Of a stretch of DNA of 64,000 nucleotides, positions 55,793 through 64,000 are shown piece by piece. The translations under genes and the position numbers were made by a program. The DNA comes from Dermanyssus gallinae. Its lineage: Eukaryota > Arthropoda > Arachnida > Mesostigmata > Dermanyssidae. Numbering within the stretch: the first letter of the stretch is position 1; each line of letters begins with the position of its first letter. The notes beneath the pieces were generated by a model. It had not been told where the DNA came from and searched no databases. It worked only from the letters and a program-made list of their open reading frames with translations. Where the stretch lies: NCBI GenBank assembly GCA_003439945.1, contig QVRM01001789.1, forward strand, positions 62,001 through 126,000. The letters run 5' to 3'.

Positions 55793-57060
55793 TTTTTATC
55801 GAATGTTATCTGATTTTAGCACATGGATAGCGCTGAGTAGCTAAATGTAGTTAAGCGCGCTTCTAAACTGTCGAGAACTCCATGCCAGTTCGCCAAATGA
55901 AGTTTATTCTGAACAAGTTGCCAAATAATTGTGAACTTTTTTATAGACAACTATCTTATAATCAACAGTTATAAATGTATAGCTCCAGTTGCTTCAGTTT
56001 CCAAATATATGAGCAACTGCCCATATTCAACTTACTGACGACATTCCCCTAAAATTTAATGCTATATATATATAAAAGTTGAGGAGGCTTTGAGTTGTCG
56101 TAAATTACGTTAGATGCGCTGCCCATCGACTCGGTCTGCATGTCGTGACCACTACGTTCATGAGGTTCCGTACCCCTATAGTTTGCCACACTTGCCTTGC
56201 TCGTAGGTGAGATTTCGAGACTGCTTGATGCACACGCGTCACTAATGTCTGCAAGACATAATCGCAAAGGCTTCCAGCCTCAATTACGTCAACTGCGGCG
56301 ATAGACTTAAGGACACCCCGGCGCGCCCTCGCGACGTTTTTAACAACTTGCAGACGAATTTCCTGCAGTGGCACCTGTGTGCACACCGCGTTTTCCAGGT
56401 ACTTCTTCAAAAAAAATAAACGGCGACATCAACGTGATATTTTACAAATTCACTAAACCTACATCCCTCTCTACCTCAATGCTCGGTACTACGTTGTCAA
56501 TATGTCAAAAGCGTGCTTTTTGTATGGGACCGTTACAGTAATGCTTGATGAACATGCACTAGCATCTTCATCAGGCATTACTGTCACTGCTGGAATCGCT
56601 GGCAGCTAACAGTGACTGCTGTGGGACATAGTGAAAACCCACTACACCTGAGGTCCTGCATTCCCCGCAGGCTCGAAATTGCGTGACATTTATTTGACAA
56701 GCCCCACATAACCTTTTGAAAGTTCTCGAAAATGCGTGGATAAACACATGCATCACTGGCTAGTGTGACTAGTGTAGAACTCGGAAAACTTTCAGAGAGC
56801 CTTTCGGGAGCGCCCTTGTGAAGACCGTACATCGGTAGACCATTCTCCGGAGTCACGCAAGACACATATGTCGGTTGTGGTTTTGTTTATCCTGACTGAG
56901 TACACCTGACGCTGTTCGTGTCCCGTCAGCACTTGGGTAGTGTAGTAAAACAGCTCTCCGGCAGCTGTACAAGGACCGAATATCCGGTATAAGCCTTTTT
57001 GTCTATAGGGCCCGGTTGTTGAGCGCCGGGATGCCTCGTCCTACCAAGAATCCACGGTGA
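55790..57060. other. Intergenic stretch, no gene recognised
   Basis: Minus frames at 56,105-56,410 and 56,584-56,865 are open but show no known family. They could be decayed LINE sequence, given the RT fragment that follows. Confidence 0.4.
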
Positions 57061-57069
57061 CTTCTTAAG

Positions 57070-57370
57070 CCGTGCCCAGATCTAGATTCCCGCCCACGCC
57101 ACCGGGCTTGACCTGCTCAATCGGATAGCCACTGGTCGCTGTGCCGAGCGGAGTGCTTGCCATTTTGGCGCCGTTTTGAGAGTCCTTTCTGCACAGATTG
57201 GTGAAACATACAGAGCAATGGATTCTGCCACTGACACTATTAAGCAGGGCTTAGTCTCGGAAGCTCTTCTCGACCAGGCAAGGTTTCCTCTAGCTTTTGG
57301 AAGAGGCAGTTTACCTTCTGGGCAACAATTACTCCCAAATATTTGACCCCACAATTGAGCGCATTTTTAA
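57070..57370 (-). pseudogene. LINE RT C-terminal fragment (R1/I-like)
   Basis: With one frameshift the minus strand gives VKYLGVIVAQKVN, then AESIALYVSPICAERTLKT and RQ/WQALRSAQRPVAIRLSR. This is the familiar thumb block of R1/I-clade proteins (VKYLGV, YGAPIWA, RSAQRxxxIRxSRAY). No intact frame remains. Confidence 0.7.
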
Positions 57371-58144
57371 CATCAAGGAGCATAGACGAAATAGATCAGC
57401 TAGCCTCGAGGTGTCATGTAGTCTCCTCACCGCATAATGTAGCACACGCCTTAGGGCGGATAACGTGGAGCGGCGCTGGAAACTCGTACTAAACGTACGA
57501 AAGTGCGTGCTTCTTCTCCATTTCCTTGGCCAGTCGCTGAGCGATCAGGTTTTCTCTAACGAGTACCACATACCTGAAAACTTTTTGGGTTGTCTCTCAG
57601 CCAACATTAAACGTCCACGGATTTGCTTTCGCATTGCGCTATCGGGTTCGACAAACCCCACAAATCTAGTACCAAAATCGTACCATCCCATCAATATGTT
57701 ATTTCTTTACGACAGTTTGCATGCCATCATCCTCATTGTCGACATCAGTGTTCAGAATTTGTCGAACACGCGCACCACTATTTGGCAGATCGCGCGGTTA
57801 AACCACCACCGCAAGGTATGTCCAACGTAACTCTCCCTCTTTGGCTCCTCCACATATATTTTTTCTTGCAGTCTTGGTTTGTAAACTATGAAATTAAGTA
57901 GATAAAAAATAGCTATTTGCCTACAGAATTCAAGTTGACACAGTCATTCACCGACTATCTAATCAGTCGACTTTTTTGAAAGCCGAAGCCGGAGAAGAGA
58001 TGATGGCACGCGTTGTCTTTTAACTCTAAAATAACTTATTTTGTCCAAGGGACAGGCTAAAGGTATTCGAGTCACACCAAGATGACAACTGACCTACTGA
58101 ACTACACTACTGTATACAGATAAATTGACTTTAAAGAACAGAAA

Positions 58145-58146
<2 letters not shown>

Positions 58147-58192
<46 letters not shown>

Positions 58193-58198
58193 TTTTTT
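58147..58198. repeat. (TA)n followed by poly-T
   Basis: TA tract of about 28 bp passing directly into more than 20 T. Confidence 0.95.
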
Positions 58199-58891
58199 AA
58201 GTCGGTGCATCGGATTACAGCGATGTTATTGCAACGATGATGGCAACTCTTTGACACGATGGCATGACGGTGTGATGACAGCGGCTACATAAGTGACTAT
58301 ATGTTATCATTGCCAACAACCAAGTTCTACGACGACGCTTCCGACGGTAGGATATGAGGATCAGATGATCATGGTCATAAAGTGACAGACACCCTGATCG
58401 CCTCCACCCCACCGTCCGTCCGTCCGTCCGTCCGCCTGGCGAACCATCGATGATCGACCCAGCGCGAACAAGCAAGCAATGCATCGATCCGATGGCCGTC
58501 TGGCCACAAAACGACCAGACGACCGGAACACTGCCGCAAGGTCTGAAGACGGCGGTGAAGTCGCACGCGATGATGTCACAATGCCAAATGCCCGTAATGC
58601 TGTAACCAAGACATGACCGTCTGACGGATGGATGACGTCCCTCCCAGCAAACAGGCTGGCTGGCTGGCTGGCTGTTGGATGCTGCCTGCGGACGTCGTCA
58701 TTGATCGTGCTGACACGCCGTTCGGCGCGCCGTAAAGACGTGTGCCCACTGACATGGGCGTCGAGTAATCCGGCCGCGTATTATTCGCTCACGAAGAGCC
58801 AAGCTGTTGATTTCGATTACTGCCGCCACATTTACTACGACAACGACAACAATTACGAACACTGCTATAGACATTGCCAGTATGACCTGTA

Positions 58892-58973
58892 CACAGCTAC
58901 TACAACTACTACCACTACGACTACTACTATTACTACTACTACTACTACGACGACTACTACTACTACTACTATT
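58892..58973. repeat. (ACT)n triplet array
   Basis: ACT/ACG triplets for about 80 bp; frames across it are artefacts. Confidence 0.9.
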
Positions 58974-59122
58974 GCGTGCTTATTATTTGAGCGCCGTCCA
59001 CCATACGTCTTTCTTTCTATGCTTCTTCTCCTTCCTTCTCCGGTTGCGTCAGACGACAGAAGATCAGTAAGATCCGTCATCAAGTAAATCCGCCAGTAGG
59101 TTAATCAGTAACAAACAACGGT

Positions 59123-59190
59123 CACCAACAACAACAACAACAACAACAACAACAGCAACAACAACAACAACAACAACAACAGCAGCAGCA
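59123..59190. repeat. (CAA)n/(CAG)n array
   Basis: CAA triplets with occasional CAG for about 70 bp. Confidence 0.92.
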
Positions 59191-59579
59191 ACAATAACGG
59201 CACCATTACTTGCCGCATGCTGATTACACAGGCATTGTGGCGAGTGATTTGCGTGCTTTAGTCTGCCTCAATCGCAGTAAGTGGGTGGGTGGGTAAGGCT
59301 GACACAGAAAGCACAGCCCGCCGTGACTGCGGTTACTGGCGTTGCTGCTGATAACGTGCACGCACCTGTAATACTACCAACACATCACGTCGTGTCTATA
59401 TGTATACAATACATATTGATAAACAAAGGCGGATCGGAAAGTTCTAATGCTTTGGATTTTGCCGCCAGGGTCTTCCGGTTTGTGTTGCTTAGAATTCCTC
59501 CTTATTCATCAGCTACATACAGGTACATCGATATTGCTTGAGTTTGGTTTATTCGTTTGATTAATCGGCGTTTATTGTT

Positions 59580-60590
59580 TGAGTTTGGTTTAGTAGTAGT
59601 GAAGAAAACGGTTTTTTTGAGAAGCCAAAAATGGATATGCTACACATCTGCGTTAAGTTCAGTGTTTACACCTAAAGCAAATGTTCTTAAGTGGTGGACA
59701 TGTTGCGAGCTGCGTATGGTGATATCAAGCAGTGCCCCGACACGCCTGTGTGTATACACAGGGTGGTACCATCGACTTTGCGACGGGTGTGACCGACGAC
59801 ACCGAAGATGACCCCGTTCGAGAAGGTTTTCGACGTCAATAACAAACATAACGATGAAATGATGAAAATCGTGATACCGTACTCAGCACTCGTCGAATTG
59901 CTATCGGGGGATATGCCCGAACTAAACCTGTACCAGGAGATCCTGGATTGCCTCCGAGACTGATCACAGGATACGAGTCATATGCATGTGGTTATGACAT
60001 CGAGACCGATGCCCAATTCTCCCAGTGGTGCCTGCAGGGATTGGGAGAGTCGATTGAAGAAGTCCAGGCAGAGCAGATCCAACACAAAAAAAAAGATCCA
60101 ACACTGTTTTTTTTTCGATTGCAAGGGAATTATCTGGCATCGAGCTTAAGACAATGATTGCAAACCACAGCCATTGTCTGTATGGTTTAAAATTCTGCCA
60201 ATAATTCCACCTGGTTCTACGGCCAATAAAGAACACTACCGCGAAATTGTAAGTAGATTGCGCGAGAGTGTCTGACGCAAAAGGCCTGAATTCTGGGAAA
60301 ATAATCTTTGAATACGGATTATTTGATGAGAAATTCGCTTTCTATATTTCTGCAATCTTCCTATTTGCTGGACCTGGCTCCGTGAGACTTGTTCTGTTCT
60401 AATGGATAAAACAAAAAAGAGACAACTTTTCGAGGCGACAAAGAAAAATTTGCAGGAGCAACTCAACTTGATTCCAAAAGACGCGTTTAAGAAATGTTTT
60501 GATGAGTGGGAAAAAGGTGGCACAAGTGCATTGCAGCGCGCGAAAGTTATGTTAAAGGAAATAAAAGGAAAAACACTTTGAAAGAATAAA
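59580..60590 (+). pseudogene. Decayed mariner transposase (copy 3)
   Basis: Fragments in shifting frames follow a mariner transposase: DMLRAAYGDIKQC (59,695), FDCKGIIWH (60,112-60,138), PPGSTANKEHYREIVSRLRESV and RKRPEFWENN (60,208-60,305), and KKNLQEQLNLIPKDAFKKCFDEWEKG (60,443-60,520). It shares the TANKEYxxExxRRLRExV and PELWxNN blocks with the copy at 20.0-20.9 kb, so both derive from one subfamily. Confidence 0.72.
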
Positions 60591-60642
60591 TAAATATTTA
60601 TTTCTTATATTTATGCATTAGACTTTTCAGTCTACCCGTAAA

Positions 60643-60645
<3 letters not shown>

Positions 60646-60675
<30 letters not shown>
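60646..60675. repeat. (TA)n microsatellite
   Basis: About 30 bp of TA just right of mariner copy 3. Confidence 0.93.
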
Positions 60676-60678
<3 letters not shown>

Positions 60679-60679
60679 A

Positions 60680-62500
60680 CTTGAAAGAGGCAAGAATAAT
60701 TGGCGATGCAGGACAGTGGTTTACGTCTTGTTGCTTCAAACGGCGACTACGTGTTATATGAAAAATGTTTTACCACTGTACTTCACCATTCATATTAGAA
60801 GTCTAATAAGGCTTTCATTGCCGTTTGTTGAAAGCCCCATGCTTAAAAATTGCCGTATTTCATTCCAAACGGTAGTGGGATTACCATAAGGTTTGGCGGC
60901 CGCTGCTGCTTGAAATGGTTCAAGACACAGTAATTGTCTACGAACAGTATGGAACTGTTCGATTCGTTTTACGAACATTCCTAACAAATCTTATCAATAT
61001 CAATCAAAGAATACCATTACTGTGGCACGCAGCAACGCTACACTGCCGTGATAGGAAAAAGACGCCACTGCATATTTTTTTGGGAATGTAAGAGAGTAAT
61101 TCCTCTATTTTCTCACAATAGCTATTGTCATGTTGCGGCGCGCGTGCTGTTTAGTGAAACCTCGTAGTTGATGTTTGTGTATGCAGCTAGACCGGACACT
61201 AGCCAAAGGGCGCGTCGTAATCTCTTCGTCCGGCTTTTCTTGAGCCAACATCTTGCCTGGCAAGTTTTGCTGTTCATGATGAGCTATGACGTATGGCGCG
61301 TTTTAGGTTAAAAAGGCCTGCATATTATGTTTTAGAAACTGGCTTCTCTATGGCAATGAGTATTACACAAGAATCGCCTTTTTGGCGTCTTGAGCTCTGT
61401 GACCGATGATGCCGTTTTGTGATATGATACCGGTACACTGCGGATCTTTGACCAGGACACTGCAAATCATTGACCGGGACACTGCGGATCTTGTCAAAGC
61501 CATCTTTCGAGCGGCCAAATGGGAGTGCGCGATCCTGGTTGAATTCAAGACAGACTCAGCCATTTCACAGGCACGTTGTGCACTGCCTTTGTTCGAGACA
61601 CCATTTTCAACCTTCGTATCAAGTAGGCTCTCCGCATAACCCAAGTACAGCTTGAATAACGCAGATCACTGTCTCTCTCTCTCTCTCTCTTAGCTAAGAA
61701 ACACACCGCAATGCTGTTATACATGCAACGTTAATTACTAGTACGGCGTAGGACGCACGCTAAAGACAAAAAAGTTAGCAACGTTTCGCATGACAGTAAA
61801 GAGTTCCGCATATATATAGGCTTACACTTGTTGAATCCCGCCGTAGTAGGAAATCCGTCGATAATCATAATATTCGTAGTGCGAGTAAAAACAACAGTGG
61901 CAAAAACTGGATTTCAACGCGATGTTTGCGTTTCAGATGCCTCTGTGACTCACTTTTGCGCAGAGTATGGCACAATATTTGTGTGCCGACCAGCCCTACA
62001 TATATATAACATTATAACAACATTAGCGAATGAATGGAGAGAAGGAAACAGAACGCAGGTAGCGTAACGTTGAGACAGTATCATTGTATCTTGTTTTCTG
62101 ATTGCTGTGCCAAGTCGGATAAATCCAGCGCTCGTGTGTCATTTACGTACATACTTTTCTGTTTGAAGTATAATATTGTTCCATTAAAAACATTCGTAGA
62201 GCCTATTGTACAATATACAGATGGTATATGAGGAAAAAAACGTCGGCAAAGAGCGGCAAATTGAAATTAATAATATGTGGCTGATAAAATGATGTCGCTA
62301 ACTATTTGTTGGTTATCATTTACCTAATTACGCTAATTGTTGCATTAGATACGTAAACAAGTTTTATTCGTTTTTAGGCACAAATGGCTATTTGATGTAC
62401 TATCGATGGAAGTGAAATAGGTGTGCGCGTCGTATATACGAGTATATCTAAAGCAGAACGCAAATATTGTTTATTTTTATTAGATAGCCCTCGATCTGCA
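60680..62500. other. Intergenic stretch, no gene recognised
   Basis: A CT dinucleotide run lies at about 61,673-61,690. The open frames at 61,363-61,644 (minus) and 61,406-61,639 (plus) overlap each other and match no family that I know. Confidence 0.45.
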
Positions 62501-62506
62501 TACCTA

Positions 62507-62509
<3 letters not shown>

Positions 62510-62544
<35 letters not shown>
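62510..62544. repeat. (TA)n microsatellite
   Basis: About 35 bp of TA immediately left of the LINE remnant. Confidence 0.94.
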
Positions 62545-62547
<3 letters not shown>

Positions 62548-62599
62548 GGAGCGATACCATCCCAAAAAAAATAATATTATACAATGGGCCTTGGAACAA

Positions 62600-63880
62600 A
62601 GATACAGAATTCGCACGGGTAGTTCGTGCAGTCATAGTCGAAGACGTTATCAGAGCAATAGAAAGGGTGCCTAGAGGCAAATCGGGAACAATATGATAAG
62701 AAACGAACATTTAAAGCATACATTAGCACTGGCAACATAGTGGAAACTCAATTTGACGAATGTCTGAAATCCGGGGAAATGTTTAAAGCGTGGAGGTGGA
62801 TACCCTTTTTGCGCCTGAAGGGAAAGGTATAGAAACAGAGCCGGAAGCTTGGAGGGAAGTTACGCTTTAGCGTTGTCCCTACAAGATATTCTCGGGAATA
62901 ATATCAAAAAGATCCGAGTACTTCATCGAAACCAACTACGGTAGCAGAAGAGCAGCATGGGTTTAGAGGATTGAGGTCGACCCATCAGGCCCTGCGCCAA
63001 TTGCAGCTATTTTGGGGAATTCTTCCCGCGCCGAGAAGACCGTTATACGCGGTATTTATAGATATCAAGGCCGTTTTTGATCTAGCGCCGAGAAACGGAA
63101 GTATAGAAAAGTTAGCCTTGAAAGGAGTTCAGTATCGGTTGTTGAAAAATTTGCGGACTATTTTTAGGGAGAGTACAATATGTATCGACAACGGCATAGG
63201 AATTGTGGGAAGAGTAACGCAGGCTACAGGAGTGGTCCAAGGCGACGAACTCAGACCGTTGCTTTTTTTGGTATTATTGAAAGGGCAACCTAACCGGGTG
63301 GAGGCAGGTGGACTCGAGAGTAGGCTAACCACGGACTAGAGAGACTAATTGATTGTATGAAGGACATAAGATGCACGTAAAGCTTCGTAAAGATGCACAC
63401 GTTCTTAGGAACCCTCGGCAGACCTCACCTTCTCCGCACATATCAAGGAACTAGTCAAAGCAGCATCCGTACTTTTGAATATGTTGTTCCGTTGTTTTAT
63501 TGACAAGGAGCCTACGGTGTATCTTCGTTTGTACAAATCGATTGTGTTATCCAAACTTTATTCTGTTCAGCCGTATGGCATCCATATTTGTGTAAATACA
63601 TAGGTATGATCGAAGGTGAACGAAGGAGATTTTTAAAGAGACTTTACAGAAGATGTGACCTCAAAACGAACAATTGCACTACCGCCCTTAATAAATACGC
63701 TCAGAAAAAATGACAGACGGGTTTTAGCTCAACTTATGGGTGCAAGCCTTATTGATCATTTCTTTGAAGTAAGGCCGAATAATCGCAGAAGCCAAATAAT
63801 GTATGTGCCCAGACGCGCTGCAAGAACGGGGCACATGAAAAAAAAATTTAATCATAGATCACAATGGATCAGCCACATAA
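62600..63880 (+). pseudogene. LINE reverse transcriptase remnant
   Basis: Frames give VIRAIERVPRGKSG; FKAWRWIPFLRLKGK; then from 62,971 RSTHQALRQLQLFWG, PLYAVFIDIKAVFDLAPRNG, LALKGVQYRLLKNL and TQATGVVQGDELRPLLFLVLL. The order matches LINE RT motifs 0 to 4 (GFRxxRST, FxDxxxAFD, GxxQGDxLSPxLF). The YADD block is lost. LTFSAHIKELVKAAS and LYKSIVLSKL follow near 63,430-63,560, and a C-terminal piece (63,655-63,880) is in another frame. Confidence 0.8.
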
Positions 63881-63884
63881 GCTT

Positions 63885-64000
63885 TTTCTTTTCGGGCTGT
63901 TGTCCCTCAGCCAAGATTTAACGTCTACGGGACTGCGTTTCGCATTGCTTCGTAGACGGACCCCCATAAACATAAATGTGCAACGGTCGGTCTCGAACCC
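63885..64000 (-). mobile_element. tRNA-derived SINE copy, cut by the window edge
   Basis: The minus strand reads GGGTTCGAGACCG (B-box) at the edge, then TTTATGGGGGTCCGTC, GAAGCAATGCGAAACGC, CGTTAAATCTTGGCTGAG and an end near CAGCCCGAAAAG. It matches the copies at 23.2, 40.7 and 46.3 kb. Its A-box end lies beyond 64,000. Confidence 0.8.

Larger units (their letters stand above)
57371..59555. other. Intergenic stretch rich in simple repeats, no gene recognised
   Basis: It holds (TA)n followed by a poly-T run (58,147-58,198), CCGT repeats (58,411-58,433), TGGC repeats (58,658-58,674), an ACT array (about 58,892-58,973) and a CAA/CAG array (about 59,123-59,190). Long frames over these are repeat-driven. 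Confidence 0.6.

Noticed and set aside
58632..59087. 151-codon plus frame with a Thr run
   Set aside because: Driven by the ACT triplet array. The flanks show no coding pattern.
61363..61644. Overlapping open frames on both strands
   Set aside because: No family resemblance, no exon signals, and neither strand is favoured by composition.

Overview
This is a 64-kb window from an animal nuclear genome. It has spliced exons with GT-AG introns, non-LTR retrotransposon, mariner and tRNA-derived SINE remains, and a very high density of (TA)n and triplet microsatellites. There is no prokaryotic organisation. The one clear host gene and the transposon mix suggest an arthropod, plausibly a chelicerate such as a mite. 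That placement is inference and is not shown by a diagnostic marker.

Region 1 (about 0.97-12.2 kb, + strand) holds a retinoblastoma-family gene of the p107/p130 (RBL) type. I assemble eleven coding exons from splice signals and family similarity. Every intron phase matches, giving 976 codons including the stop at 12,200. The first exon or exons, with the start codon, were not found and probably lie upstream of the window. The product keeps the N-terminal cyclin-like domain, pocket A, a spacer with an RKLF cyclin-docking motif, pocket B with the FYNSVF LxCxE-cleft segment, and a Gln-rich tail. The large intron at 1,660-5,570 contains a decayed retrotransposon in antisense, with a CCHC gag-like ORF1 and a reverse transcriptase with a YLDD motif.

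Region 2 (12.2-38.9 kb) has no host gene that I can recognise. It is a graveyard of transposon pieces: at least three decayed mariner-type or related transposases (15.0-15.8, 20.0-20.9, 23.86-24.7 kb), an FSDEKIFTVD-type transposase (21.3-21.95 kb), LINE endonuclease and RT fragments, two fragments of the family that sits in the RB intron (27.3 and 30.7 kb), a SINE copy, a dispersed 150-bp repeat pair, and long TA and AAT arrays.

Region 3 (38,898-49,967) is a head-to-tail tandem duplication of a 5.53-kb unit, nearly identical between copies. Each copy contains a decayed transposase, a SINE with a 15-bp target-site duplication, an R2-like non-LTR element on the minus strand, and a second retroelement nested inside the R2-like element with a 17-bp target-site duplication. 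A tRNA-like segment carrying a perfect 11-bp inverted repeat lies near the end of each copy.

Region 4 (50-64 kb) is again repeat-rich. It has a mariner with both terminal repeats and a frameshifted transposase, inserted in a TA microsatellite (54.5-55.75 kb), a second decayed mariner (59.6-60.6 kb), LINE fragments at 57.1 and 62.6-63.9 kb, and a SINE running off the right edge.
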